Source of the DNA: JBGSYN01 sp041750975
GTDB taxonomy: Bacteria; Pseudomonadota; Alphaproteobacteria; Geminicoccales; Geminicoccaceae
DNA length: 35,659 bases
Assembly: GCA_041750975.1 (NCBI GenBank)
Contig: JBGSYN010000185.1
Location: 1-35,659, forward strand
Direction: 5' to 3'
Shown: piece by piece, positions 15,921 to 25,442 of the stretch
Position numbering within the stretch: the first letter of the stretch is position 1
Layout of the letters: each line of letters begins with the position of its first letter
The notes under the pieces: model-generated
The model's input: the letters and a program-made list of their open reading frames with translations, nothing else
Database searches by the model: none
What the model was told of the DNA's origin: nothing
Position numbers and translations under genes: made by a program

Positions 15921-17993
15921 ATGCCAACACTCACAGTCGACGGCGTCGAGGTGGAGGTTCCGTCGGGCTCGACCGTGCTTCAGGCCTGCGAGGCGGCGGG
16001 ACGGGAAATTCCCATCTTCTGCTACCATCCGCGGCTGAACATCGCCGGCAATTGCCGGATGTGTCTGGTCGAGATGGAGCGTTCGCCCAAACCGATCGCT
16101 TCCTGCGCGATGCCGGCCGGCGACAATATGGTGATCAAGACCAGCACGCCCCTGGTACATAAAGCGCGCCAGGGCGTGCTGGAAATGCTTTTGATCAACC
16201 ATCCGCTCGACTGTCCGATCTGCGATCAGGGCGGCGAGTGCGACCTGCAGGATCTGACCCTATTCTACGGCCCCGATCATTCGCGCTTCAAAGAGAACAA
16301 GCGCCCCGTATCGGACAAATATCTGGGCCCGCTGGTCTCGACCCACATGACCCGCTGCATTCATTGCACGCGCTGCATCCGTTTTCTCGACGAGGTCGCA
16401 GGCGTTGAGGAATTGGGGGCCACCGGCCGCGGCGAGCATATGGAGATCACCAACTGGATCGAGGCCGCTCTGAGTTCGGAGCTGCAGGGCAACATTATCG
16501 ATCTGTGTCCGGTAGGTGCCCTCAATTCCAAGCCCTATGAATATCGGGCCCGGACCTGGGAGTTGAAGAAGACCGAATCGATCGATGTCTTCGACGCGGT
16601 AGGCTGCAATATTCGCCTCGACAGCCGTGGCAGCGAAGTCATGCGGGTGGTCCCGCGGCTGCATGAAGACATCAACGAGGAATGGATTTCGGACAAGGCG
16701 CGGTTCTCGCATGACGGTCTAAAAAAGCGCCGCCTCGACGTGCCGATGGTCAAACAGGACGGCAAGCTGCAGCCGAGCGACTGGCGAACCGCTTTTGCGG
16801 CAGTGAAGGACAAGCTCGCCGGCGTCGATCCGTCGAAGGTCGCCTTCATCATCGGCGATATGGTCGATTGCGAAAGCATGGTGCTCGTTAAGGATCTCGC
16901 CGCCGCCGTCGGCACGCCCCATGTCGATTGCCGGCAGGACGGCGCCAAGCTCGGCGGTGGGCCGAGGGCGGAATATCTCTTCAACACGACGATTGCCGGT
17001 ATCGAACAGGCCGATGCCTGCCTCCTGATCGGCGCCAACCCGCGCTACGAGGCGCCGCTGATCAATGCGCGTCTCCGCAAGCGCTGGCTTCATGGCGGTT
17101 TCCAGGTCGGCCGCGTCGGTGTCCCCTTCGATCTGAATTATCCGGTGCGCGAGCTCGGCGCCGGCACGCAGACGCTTGGCGAACTTGCGGATGGCGGCCA
17201 CGAATTCTCGGAGGTCATGGACAAGGCCGAGCGGCCCATGCTGATAGTGGGTCCGGGCGCTGTTGCGCGCGGCGATGGCGCTGCCGTCGTTGCCCTGGCT
17301 CGAGGGATCGCTGAACGCTACGGTATGATCGAGGAAGACTGGTCGGGCTACAATGTCCTGCATCACGCAGCCTCGAGGGTCGGCGGATTGGATCTCGGCA
17401 TGCTGCCGGGCGAGGGAGGCCGCGATGTCGCCGCCATTCTGGATGGCGCGGAAAGGGGTGATATCGAGGTCGTTTTCTTGATCGGTGCCGATGATGTCGA
17501 TCTCTCGGGACTGGATAGGGCGTTCGTCATCTATCAAGGGAGCCATGGAGATGCCGGCGCCAAGGCGGCGGACGTCATTTTCGCAGGCTCAGCCTACACC
17601 GAGAAGAATGCCGTCTACGTCAACACCGAAGGCAGGCCGCAACGGGCCTGGTTCTCCGTCTTCCCGCCAGGCGAGGCGAAGGAAGACTGGAAGATATTAA
17701 GAGCGCTTTCCGAGGTCATCGGCAAGAAACTGCCATTGGACAGCCTGGGGCAGGTGCGAGCGCGGATGGTGGAAATCGCACCGCATCTGGCCGATTACGA
17801 TGAGATTCATCCGGCCTCCTGGGAGGAATTCGGCCTCTCCGGCGATCTCTTGAAAGTGCCGTTCCTGTCGCCGGTCGAGGATTTCTTCATGACCAATCCG
17901 ATCAGTCGCGCTTCGACGGTTATGCAGGAATGTAGCGCCATTCGTCGTCAGCGAAGCGAACAGACGGCCGGAGCAACGGGCACCCATGGCTGA
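15921..17993 (+). CDS. nuoG: NADH-quinone oxidoreductase subunit G
   Basis: NuoG (75-kDa family) is the largest peripheral-arm subunit. The 690 residues begin with a ferredoxin-like [2Fe-2S] domain whose ligands are Cys34, Cys45, Cys48 and Cys62. A His-Cys3 region (NHPLDCPICDQGGECDLQ) and a Cys4 region (CIHCTRCIRF, later CPVGAL) follow. The remainder is a molybdopterin-oxidoreductase-like domain without a cofactor site that I can see. I find no cysteine group for the extra N7 cluster known from E. coli, as in the mitochondrial type. AGAGGA lies 10 nt before the ATG. The stop overlaps nuoH by 8 nt. Confidence 0.97.
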   Translation: MPTLTVDGVEVEVPSGSTVLQACEAAGREIPIFCYHPRLNIAGNCRMCLVEMERSPKPIASCAMPAGDNMVIKTSTPLVHKARQGVLEMLLINHPLDCPICDQGGECDLQDLTLFYGPDHSRFKENKRPVSDKYLGPLVSTHMTRCIHCTRCIRFLDEVAGVEELGATGRGEHMEITNWIEAALSSELQGNIIDLCPVGALNSKPYEYRARTWELKKTESIDVFDAVGCNIRLDSRGSEVMRVVPRLHEDINEEWISDKARFSHDGLKKRRLDVPMVKQDGKLQPSDWRTAFAAVKDKLAGVDPSKVAFIIGDMVDCESMVLVKDLAAAVGTPHVDCRQDGAKLGGGPRAEYLFNTTIAGIEQADACLLIGANPRYEAPLINARLRKRWLHGGFQVGRVGVPFDLNYPVRELGAGTQTLGELADGGHEFSEVMDKAERPMLIVGPGAVARGDGAAVVALARGIAERYGMIEEDWSGYNVLHHAASRVGGLDLGMLPGEGGRDVAAILDGAERGDIEVVFLIGADDVDLSGLDRAFVIYQGSHGDAGAKAADVIFAGSAYTEKNAVYVNTEGRPQRAWFSVFPPGEAKEDWKILRALSEVIGKKLPLDSLGQVRARMVEIAPHLADYDEIHPASWEEFGLSGDLLKVPFLSPVEDFFMTNPISRASTVMQECSAIRRQRSEQTAGATGTHG

Positions 17994-19017
17994 GGCCGGC
18001 ATCTGGACGACGACGATCTGGCCGTTGTTCCAGATCGTCTTCTTTATTCTTGTGATCGTCGTGCCGTTGCTGCTCGCCGTCGCCTATCTCACACTAGCCG
18101 AGCGCAAGATCATTGCGGCCATGCAGCTGCGGCAGGGGCCGATGACCGTCGGGCCCTACGGTCTGCTGCAGCCGATCGCGGACGGGTTGAAGTTGTTCCT
18201 GAAGGAAACCGTGATCCCCTCGGGATCGAGCCGGCTGGTTTTCTTTCTGGCACCCGCCATCACCTTCATTCTCGCTATGGTCGGCTGGGCCGTCATTCCC
18301 TTCGGCGAAGGCGTGGTCCTGGCCGACATCAATGTCGGCGTGCTCTACCTCTTCGCCATATCGTCGCTTGGCGTCTATGGCATCATCATGGCCGGCTGGG
18401 CCAGCAACTCCCGTTATGCCTTTTTAGGAGCGCTCCGCTCCTCGGCACAAATGGTCAGCTACGAGATTGCGATCGGCCTGATCATAATCAACGTCTTGAT
18501 CTCCTCGGCATCGCTGAATCTCTCGGATATCGTCCGCAGTCAGCAGGACTGGTGGTATGTGATCCCGCATTTCCCGATGTTCCTGATCTTCGTGGTTTCG
18601 ATGCTGGCCGAAACCAACCGTCATCCGTTCGACCTGCCCGAAGACGAATCGACCCTCGTTACCGGCTACAATGTCGAATATTCGTCGATGACATTCGCCC
18701 TCTTCTTCCTGGGCGAATACGCCAACATGATCCTGATGAGCGGGATCTGCGTGACGCTCTTTTTGGGAGGATGGCTGGCCCCCTTCGGCATCGCTCCCTT
18801 CACCTGGATCCCCGGGTTCATCTGGTTCGTGCTGAAGGTATGCTTCGTTCTCTTCATCTTCATCTGGGCACGCGCCACGCTTCCCCGCTACCGCTATGAC
18901 CAGCTGATGCGTCTCGGTTGGAAAGTGTTTCTGCCGTTTTCGCTGTTCTGGGTCGTACTGACCGCGGGCGTGGTGGTGGCTTTCGATCTATTCCCTAATC
19001 ATTCGCCGGCGGGCTGA
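17986..19017 (+). CDS. nuoH: NADH-quinone oxidoreductase subunit H
   Basis: NuoH (ND1) links the membrane and peripheral arms and forms the entrance of the quinone channel. It has 343 residues with about eight membrane segments. Family motifs include LAERKIIAAMQLRQGPMTVG near the N-terminus and the acidic loop AETNRHPFDLPEDESTLVTG, followed by YNVEYSSMTFALFFLGEY. The start at 17986 overlaps nuoG by 8 nt. The usual length and C-terminus are present. Confidence 0.97.
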   Translation: MAEAGIWTTTIWPLFQIVFFILVIVVPLLLAVAYLTLAERKIIAAMQLRQGPMTVGPYGLLQPIADGLKLFLKETVIPSGSSRLVFFLAPAITFILAMVGWAVIPFGEGVVLADINVGVLYLFAISSLGVYGIIMAGWASNSRYAFLGALRSSAQMVSYEIAIGLIIINVLISSASLNLSDIVRSQQDWWYVIPHFPMFLIFVVSMLAETNRHPFDLPEDESTLVTGYNVEYSSMTFALFFLGEYANMILMSGICVTLFLGGWLAPFGIAPFTWIPGFIWFVLKVCFVLFIFIWARATLPRYRYDQLMRLGWKVFLPFSLFWVVLTAGVVVAFDLFPNHSPAG

Positions 19018-19056
19018 TCCTGGCCCGTCGCACCAAAAGCAGATTTGAGGCTCTAT

Positions 19057-19545
19057 ATGGTTGCCCTTGATCGCCTCGCCCGCAACTTGCTATGGGCGGA
19101 GATCGCCAGCGGCTTTGCCTTGACGCTACGATACATGTTCAAGCGCAAGGTGACGTTGAACTATCCTTATGAAAAAGGCCGCATCAGTGGGCGTTTCCGA
19201 GGCGAGCACGCGTTGCGCCGCTACCCGAATGGCGAGGAACGCTGTATTGCCTGCAAACTCTGCGAGGCAATCTGCCCGGCCCAGGCAATCACGATCGAAA
19301 GCGAGCCAAGGGCCGATGGTAGCCGGCGGACAACGCGCTATGACATTGACATGACCAAATGCATTTATTGCGGTCTGTGTGAGGAATCCTGCCCGGTCGA
19401 TGCGATCGTCGAGGGACCGAACTACGAATTCGCCGCAGAGACGCGCGAGGAGCTGTTCTATAACAAGGAAAAACTTCTGGCGAATGGCGCAAGGTGGGAG
19501 CGTGAGATCGCCCAGAATCTGGCAGCCGACGCGCCGTATCGTTGA
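19057..19545 (+). CDS. nuoI: NADH-quinone oxidoreductase subunit I
   Basis: NuoI (TYKY) holds two [4Fe-4S] clusters, N6a and N6b, between NuoG and NuoB. Its 162 residues contain CIACKLCEAICP (Cys63, 66, 69, 73) and CIYCGLCEESCP (Cys102, 105, 108, 112), the paired ferredoxin motifs. I chose the ATG at 19057 with GAGG 6 nt upstream; a TTG at 19045 is in frame but would place that GAGG inside the gene. The gap after nuoH is 39 nt. Confidence 0.96.
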   Translation: MVALDRLARNLLWAEIASGFALTLRYMFKRKVTLNYPYEKGRISGRFRGEHALRRYPNGEERCIACKLCEAICPAQAITIESEPRADGSRRTTRYDIDMTKCIYCGLCEESCPVDAIVEGPNYEFAAETREELFYNKEKLLANGARWEREIAQNLAADAPYR

Positions 19546-19591
19546 GAATGCTTGAGGGCCAGGCCCCGAATCGCACCGCGGAACGCCAAGG

Positions 19592-20209
19592 ATGAGCCTC
19601 GAACTTTTCGTCTTCTACGTCTTTGCGATCGTTTGCGTTGGGTCCGCCGTCATGGTGGTGGCCTCCCGCAATCCGGTCCATTCCGTGCTGTTCTTGATTC
19701 TAGCCTTCTTCAATGCGGCCGGTCTGTTTGTTTTGGTCGGGGCGGAGTTTCTGGCGATGATCCTGGTCGTCGTCTATGTCGGCGCCGTGGCGGTTCTGTT
19801 CATGTTTGTCGTGATGATGCTCGATATCAATTTCGCACAGCTCAGAGAGGGGTTTCAACAATATCTGCCAATCGGTGCCATGGTCGGCTTGGTGTTGTTG
19901 GCCGAACTCGTCCTGGTCGTCAGCACCTGGAGCTTCTCCGAAGATGATGCGGCCGTTGCCCAGCCGGACCAGCCCCCGCCATTCGAGATCACAAATGCCG
20001 AAGCCTTGGGCAACATCCTCTATACGGATTACTTCTTCCTGTTCCAGGCGGCTGGCGTAATTTTGCTGGTGGCCATTATCGGGGCGATTACGCTAACCCA
20101 TCGGCGACGGCCGGGAACCAAGCGCCAAAACATCTTTCAGCAAATCCATAAAGGTCCGATGGATACGGTCGAAGTCAGGAAAGTTCGCTCGCGGAGCGGC
20201 ATTTCATGA
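19592..20209 (+). CDS. nuoJ: NADH-quinone oxidoreductase subunit J
   Basis: NuoJ (ND6) is a membrane subunit whose third helix takes part in coupling quinone reduction to proton pumping. Its 205 residues have five membrane segments, and the conserved AMILVVVYVGAVAVLFMFVVMML stretch can be followed from about residue 54. The basic C-terminal tail (about 165-205) is cytoplasmic. It lies 46 nt after nuoI and overlaps nuoK by 4 nt (ATGA). Confidence 0.95.
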   Translation: MSLELFVFYVFAIVCVGSAVMVVASRNPVHSVLFLILAFFNAAGLFVLVGAEFLAMILVVVYVGAVAVLFMFVVMMLDINFAQLREGFQQYLPIGAMVGLVLLAELVLVVSTWSFSEDDAAVAQPDQPPPFEITNAEALGNILYTDYFFLFQAAGVILLVAIIGAITLTHRRRPGTKRQNIFQQIHKGPMDTVEVRKVRSRSGIS

Positions 20210-20514
20210 TCATACCTCTCACGCATTTCCTGACACTGGCCGCCGTCATCTTCACGATCGGCATCTTCGGCATCTTCCTCAATCGGAAGAACGTCATCAC
20301 CATCATGATGTCGATCGAGCTGATCCTGCTCTCCATCAACATCAACATGGTCGCGTTCAGCGCCTATCTGGATGATTTTTCCGGTCAGGTTTTTGCGCTT
20401 TTCATCTTGACGGTGGCAGCGGCCGAAGCGGCGATCGGGCTCGCCATCGTGGTCGTCTATTTCCGCAATCGCGGCTCGATTGAAGTCGAAGACATCAATC
20501 TGATGAAGGGCTGA
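20206..20514 (+). CDS. nuoK: NADH-quinone oxidoreductase subunit K
   Basis: NuoK (ND4L) is a three-helix membrane subunit with two buried glutamates in the proton path. The 102 residues match the family length; glutamates are seen in MMSIELILLS and AAAEAAIGLAIVV. It starts in the nuoJ stop (ATGA), which indicates coupled translation, and ends 7 nt before nuoL. Confidence 0.96.
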   Translation: MIIPLTHFLTLAAVIFTIGIFGIFLNRKNVITIMMSIELILLSININMVAFSAYLDDFSGQVFALFILTVAAAEAAIGLAIVVVYFRNRGSIEVEDINLMKG

Positions 20515-20521
20515 GTCTTCG

Positions 20522-22447
20522 ATGCTGCACATCATCCTGGTCTTTGCCCCGGCGGTCGGCGCGCTTATTGTCGGTCTGTTCGGCCGGCTGCTCGGCGATC
20601 GGACGTCGCAACTCATGACCTGCGGCTTGATGGGTGTCTCGGCCTTGTGCGCCATCATCGGGCTGATCACACGGGTCGGTGAGCCGGCCACGAGCGTCGA
20701 GATCATGCGCTGGATCCATGTCGCCTCGTTCGAGGTCGACTGGCAGCTCAGGATCGACGCGCTCTCATCCGTGATGATGTTCGTCGTCGCCTTCATCTCG
20801 TTTCTGATTCATGTCTATTCGATCGGCTACATGGTCCACGATCCGAGCAAGCCTCGGTTCATGTCCTATCTGTCGCTCTTCACCTTCGCCATGCTGATGC
20901 TGGTGACGTCCGACAATCTTATTCAGCTCTTCTTCGGCTGGGAAGGCGTGGGCGTCGCCTCCTATCTCCTGATCGGTTTCTGGTACACGCGGCCCTCCGC
21001 TTGTGCCGCCGCCATGAAGGCGTTCATCGTCAATCGCGTCGGCGATTTCGGCTTCGCCCTCGGGATCGCCGGCACCTACCTCGTCTTCGACAGCGTTCAG
21101 TTCGACGTCATCTTCGCCAATGCGTCGAATTTTGCCGATACCCGACTGCTGGTGTTCGGCGCCGATTTCGGCACGCTCGAAATCGTCACGTTCCTGATGT
21201 TCATAGGTGCGATGGGTAAATCGGCTCAGCTCGGCCTCCATACCTGGCTGCCTGACGCGATGGAGGGGCCGACCCCGGTTTCGGCGCTGATTCATGCGGC
21301 GACCATGGTTACGGCCGGGGTCTTTCTCGTTGCCCGGATGTCGCCAATCTTCGAGTTCGCGCCCGGAACCCTGATGTTCGTTACACTCATCGGTGCTTCG
21401 ACCTGCTTTTTTGCGGCAACGATCGGCGTTGTTCAGAACGACATCAAGCGCGTGATCGCCTATTCGACCTGCTCGCAATTGGGCTACATGTTTTTCGCCT
21501 GCGGCGTCGGCGCCTATGCGGCTGGCATTTTCCATCTCTTCACCCATGCCTTTTTCAAGGCGCTGCTGTTTCTCTGCGCCGGATCGGTGATCCATGCGAT
21601 GTCGGACGAGCAGGACATGCGGAAAATGGGTGGGCTCTGGAAGAAGATCCCGATCACCTATGCCACGATGTGGATCGGCTCGCTGGCCTTGGCGGGCATT
21701 CCGATCTTCGCCGGCTACTACTCGAAGGACATGATTATCGAGAGCGCTTTTGCGGCGCATTCGGGCATCGGCACCTACGCCTATTGGCTCGGTACGATTG
21801 CCGCCGGCCTCACCGGTCTCTACTCGTTCCGGCTGCTCTTCATGACCTTTCACGGCGAGAGCCGCGCCGATGCACAAACCCAGGCGCATGTCCACGAAAG
21901 CCCTTACGTGATGACCGTGCCCTTGATGGTGCTGGCGGTGGGTGCGACGGTGACGGGCTTCCTCGGCACCTCGATGATTGATCCGGATCTCGCCTTCTGG
22001 TCTGGCTCGCTGGCCATGCCTGCGGGTGAAAACATCCTGGAGGAGGCGCATCACACGCCCTTCCTCTTCAAGATCCTGCCTCTTGCCCTCGGCCTCTTAG
22101 GGATCGCCATTGCGTATCTCTGTTACATGCTGCGGCCGGGGCTGCCAGAGATGATCACGACGCGTGTGCGGCCGCTCCATACTTTCCTCTATAACAAATG
22201 GTATTTCGACGAGCTCTACGACTTCATCTTTGTCCGTGGTGCCAAGGCGGCTGGCGCGGGCCTCTGGCGCGGCGGTGATCAGGGCATTATCGATCGCTTC
22301 GGACCCGATGGGGTGGCCGGCGGCGCGATTGCAACTGCGAAGCAGGCGATGCGACTGCAGACTGGCTATGTCTATCATTATGCGTTCGTTATGCTGATCG
22401 GGGTTGCAGCACTGGTCAGTGTCTTCCTCTATTGGTCGCAGGGATAG
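20522..22447 (+). CDS. nuoL: NADH-quinone oxidoreductase subunit L
   Basis: NuoL (ND5) is the distal antiporter-like proton-pumping subunit. It has 641 residues with about 16 membrane segments and a C-terminal lateral helix. Family motifs include FFGWEGVGVASYLLIGFWY near residue 138, LHTWLPDAMEGPTPVSALIH and the Lys-containing VVQNDIKRVIAYSTCSQLGY. It starts 7 nt after nuoK with little visible ribosome binding site and ends 4 nt before nuoM. Confidence 0.97.
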   Translation: MLHIILVFAPAVGALIVGLFGRLLGDRTSQLMTCGLMGVSALCAIIGLITRVGEPATSVEIMRWIHVASFEVDWQLRIDALSSVMMFVVAFISFLIHVYSIGYMVHDPSKPRFMSYLSLFTFAMLMLVTSDNLIQLFFGWEGVGVASYLLIGFWYTRPSACAAAMKAFIVNRVGDFGFALGIAGTYLVFDSVQFDVIFANASNFADTRLLVFGADFGTLEIVTFLMFIGAMGKSAQLGLHTWLPDAMEGPTPVSALIHAATMVTAGVFLVARMSPIFEFAPGTLMFVTLIGASTCFFAATIGVVQNDIKRVIAYSTCSQLGYMFFACGVGAYAAGIFHLFTHAFFKALLFLCAGSVIHAMSDEQDMRKMGGLWKKIPITYATMWIGSLALAGIPIFAGYYSKDMIIESAFAAHSGIGTYAYWLGTIAAGLTGLYSFRLLFMTFHGESRADAQTQAHVHESPYVMTVPLMVLAVGATVTGFLGTSMIDPDLAFWSGSLAMPAGENILEEAHHTPFLFKILPLALGLLGIAIAYLCYMLRPGLPEMITTRVRPLHTFLYNKWYFDELYDFIFVRGAKAAGAGLWRGGDQGIIDRFGPDGVAGGAIATAKQAMRLQTGYVYHYAFVMLIGVAALVSVFLYWSQG

Positions 22448-22451
22448 CGCC

Positions 22452-23963
22452 ATGGGTGACTGGCCGCTGCTCTCGCTCGTCACGTTCCTGCCGCTGGTAG
22501 GTGCGGCGTTCATTTTCTTCATACGCGGTGAGGCGGAGATTGCCGCGCGAAACGCGCGCAGCGTGGCGCTCTGGACGAGCCTCGTCACATTCCTATTGTC
22601 GCTGATGGTGCTCGGCAATTTCGACCCCGGTCTGGACGGCTTCCAGTTGGTGGAGCAGGCTGATTGGATGCCGATCCTCGGCATCAGCTACCACATGGGG
22701 GTCGACGGCATCTCCTTGTGGTTCGTGCTGTTGTCGACATTGCTGACCGTGCTTTGCGTGATCAGCTCATGGTATTCGGTCAAGGTTCGCGTCAAGGAAT
22801 ACATGATCGCATTCCTGGTCATGGACACGCTAATGGTCGGCGTGTTCTGCGCCCTCGACGTGGTGCTCTTCTATGTCTTCTTCGAGGGCATTCTGATCCC
22901 GATGTATCTCATCATCGGGATTTGGGGTGGGCCGAGGCGGATCTACGCGTCCTTCAAGTTCTTTCTATACACGCTCCTCGGCTCGGTCCTGTTCCTGGTG
23001 GCTATCCTCTACATGTATCTGCAGGCGGGGACCACAGACATCCCGACCTTGATGACGTTCGAGTTTGCCGAGGGTGCCCAGCGGTGGCTGTGGCTGGCGC
23101 TGTTCGCGTCGTTCGCGGTCAAGGTGCCGATGTGGCCATTCCATACCTGGTTGCCGGACGCTCACGTCGAAGCTCCGACCGCGGGCTCGGTATTGCTGGC
23201 GGGCGTGCTGTTGAAACTTGGCGGCTACGGCTTTCTGCGGTTCTCACTGCCGATGCTGCCCGACGCGTCCGTCTATTTTACGCCGCTGATCTATGTCTTG
23301 AGCACGGTCGCGATCGTCTATACCTCGCTCGTCGCGCTGATGCAGACGGACATGAAGAAGTTGATCGCCTATAGTTCCGTGGCGCATATGGGCATCGTCA
23401 CGATCGGTATCTTCACGCCCAACGCGCTTGGCGTGCAGGGCAGTGTAATCCAGATGTTGAGCCACGGCATCGTCTCCGCAGCCCTCTTCATGATCGTCGG
23501 CGTCATCTATGACCGCATGCACACCCGCGAGATTGCTCGTTACGGCGGACTGGTGCAGCGGATGCCGGTTTATGCCGCCGTCTTCATGCTGTTCATGTTG
23601 GCTTCCGTCGGGCTACCCGGAACCAGCGGCTTCATCGGCGAGATGCTGGTGATCGTCGGGGTCTTCCAGACCAACACCTGGGTGGCGCTGTTCGCCGCGA
23701 CCAGTCTGATCCTGGGTGCCTGTTATATGCTTTGGCTCTATCGACGGGTAATCTTTGGCGGTCTGAGCCGCGATGATCTGAAGAGTATTGGCGACATGCG
23801 GCCTAACGAGATGATCGCCTTTGCGCCGCTGGTCGTGCTGGTGGTCCTGATGGGAGTTTATCCCTCGATCTTTCTCGATCCGATGATACCGGCCGTGGAT
23901 ACGATACTGGCGCGACTGGCTGACGCGGGCTCGCCGGCGGCTCAGGCCGCTCTCGGCCGATAG
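22452..23963 (+). CDS. nuoM: NADH-quinone oxidoreductase subunit M
   Basis: NuoM (ND4) is the second antiporter-like subunit. The 503 residues have about 14 membrane segments, with the conserved FFEGILIPMYLIIGIWG, FHTWLPDAHVEAPTAGSVLL and MQTDMKKLIAYSSVAHMG. I chose the ATG at 22452 because it gives MGDWPLLSLVTFLPLVGA, a normal N-terminus; a TTG at 22404 lies inside nuoL. It is 4 nt from the nuoL stop and followed by nuoN after 21 nt. Confidence 0.97.
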   Translation: MGDWPLLSLVTFLPLVGAAFIFFIRGEAEIAARNARSVALWTSLVTFLLSLMVLGNFDPGLDGFQLVEQADWMPILGISYHMGVDGISLWFVLLSTLLTVLCVISSWYSVKVRVKEYMIAFLVMDTLMVGVFCALDVVLFYVFFEGILIPMYLIIGIWGGPRRIYASFKFFLYTLLGSVLFLVAILYMYLQAGTTDIPTLMTFEFAEGAQRWLWLALFASFAVKVPMWPFHTWLPDAHVEAPTAGSVLLAGVLLKLGGYGFLRFSLPMLPDASVYFTPLIYVLSTVAIVYTSLVALMQTDMKKLIAYSSVAHMGIVTIGIFTPNALGVQGSVIQMLSHGIVSAALFMIVGVIYDRMHTREIARYGGLVQRMPVYAAVFMLFMLASVGLPGTSGFIGEMLVIVGVFQTNTWVALFAATSLILGACYMLWLYRRVIFGGLSRDDLKSIGDMRPNEMIAFAPLVVLVVLMGVYPSIFLDPMIPAVDTILARLADAGSPAAQAALGR

Positions 23964-23984
23964 CGGGTACTTGAAGGCGGGGAT

Positions 23985-25442
23985 ATGAACCCAGGCGACA
24001 ACTTGAATTTCGAGCCGGCACTGATCGAGGTGTTTCTCTTCATCGCCGGGCTCGTGCTGCTCTTGGTCGGATCGTTGGGCGAGAAAGAAGGTGGTCGCGC
24101 CGTAACCCCGCTTGCCGTATTGGCCCTTATCGTCGCCTCATTGCTGCTACTCGGGGTCGATAGCGGACCGGTAGAGACCTTTGGTGGCCATTTCGTCTTC
24201 GACGCTTTTGCCGCGTTTCTGAAGGTACTCATTCTCTGGGGTGCGGCCGCGAGCATCGTCCTCGCCCAGGGTTACTTCGACGATTTCCGGCTGCATCATT
24301 TCGAATATCCGATCCTCGCGATCTTCGCGAGCCTCGGTATGTGCATGATGGTTTCGGCGAACAGCCTCCTTGCGCTCTATATGGGGCTGGAGCTGCTGAG
24401 CTTGCCGCTCTACGTCATGGCCGCTTATCATCGGGATACGCTGCGGTCATCCGAGGCCGGCCTCAAATATTTCATACTCGGTGCTCTGGCCTCGGGTCTG
24501 CTGCTGTATGGATGTTCCCTGGTGTACGGCTTTACCGGAACACTCTCATTCGCCGAATTGTCGCTGCATTTCACCAATGCGCCCGAGGGCGTGCCGCTTT
24601 CCACAGGCGCCTTGGTCGGCGTGATTTTCGTCATCGCCGGGCTCGCCTTCAAGCTTTCGGCGGTGCCGTTCCACATGTGGACGCCCGATGTCTATGAAGG
24701 TGCGCCAACGCCGGTGACGGCCTTCTTCGCGGCAGCCCCCAAGGTAGCCGCACTCGGTCTCATTGTTCGGGTGTTGATGCAGCCCTTCGGTGAGTGGGTG
24801 GAAGCTTGGCAGCAGGTGATCGTCTTCATCGCCATCTGCTCGATGCTGCTCGGCGCCTTCGCCGCCATCGGCCAGACCAATTTCAAACGCCTGATGGCCT
24901 ATAGCAGCATCGGCAATGTCGGTTACGCCCTGGTCGGGCTCGCATCGGGCACGGAAAGGGGCGTCTATGGCGTTCTGGTCTATATCGCGATTTATCTCGT
25001 CATGACCCTCGGCACCTTTGCCTGCATCTTGATGATGCGGCGTCAGGGGCGCCCGGTGGAAGCGATCAGCGATCTCGCCGGGCTCTCGAAGACCCAGCCG
25101 ATGATGGCGCTGGCGCTGGCGATCTTTATGTTCTCGCTGGCGGGAATCCCGCCTCTGGCCGGCTTCTTCGGCAAACTCTATCTGTTCATGGCGGCGGTCG
25201 ATGCCGGTCTGATCATTGTCGCCGTGATCGGCGTGCTGGCGAGCGTCGTCAGTGCCTATTACTATCTGCGCATTGTGAAGCTGATCTATTTCGATGAGAC
25301 GACCGATCCCCTCGAGCCTTCAGCGCGGCCGGAACTTGGGGCAATCGCTGCCATTGCCGCCCTTATGATCGCCTTTTTCATCGTCGTGCCCGGCCCTTTG
25401 CTCGATGCCGCCGATAGCGCTGCCGCAGCCGTGATGCATTGA
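23985..25442 (+). CDS. nuoN: NADH-quinone oxidoreductase subunit N
   Basis: NuoN (ND2) is the third antiporter-like subunit, nearest NuoK. The 485 residues have 13-14 membrane segments, and family motifs are YMGLELLSLPLYVMAAYHR, KLSAVPFHMWTPDVYEGAPT and IGQTNFKRLMAYSSIGNVGY. GGGGAT lies just upstream of the ATG. Its stop overlaps the start of birA by 4 nt, so biotin ligase continues the operon, an order widely kept in alphaproteobacteria. Confidence 0.97.
   Translation: MNPGDNLNFEPALIEVFLFIAGLVLLLVGSLGEKEGGRAVTPLAVLALIVASLLLLGVDSGPVETFGGHFVFDAFAAFLKVLILWGAAASIVLAQGYFDDFRLHHFEYPILAIFASLGMCMMVSANSLLALYMGLELLSLPLYVMAAYHRDTLRSSEAGLKYFILGALASGLLLYGCSLVYGFTGTLSFAELSLHFTNAPEGVPLSTGALVGVIFVIAGLAFKLSAVPFHMWTPDVYEGAPTPVTAFFAAAPKVAALGLIVRVLMQPFGEWVEAWQQVIVFIAICSMLLGAFAAIGQTNFKRLMAYSSIGNVGYALVGLASGTERGVYGVLVYIAIYLVMTLGTFACILMMRRQGRPVEAISDLAGLSKTQPMMALALAIFMFSLAGIPPLAGFFGKLYLFMAAVDAGLIIVAVIGVLASVVSAYYYLRIVKLIYFDETTDPLEPSARPELGAIAAIAALMIAFFIVVPGPLLDAADSAAAAVMH

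Noticed and set aside
11136..25442. Unusual or missing complex I subunit
   Set aside because: All 14 nuo genes are present in standard order with expected lengths and cluster ligands.
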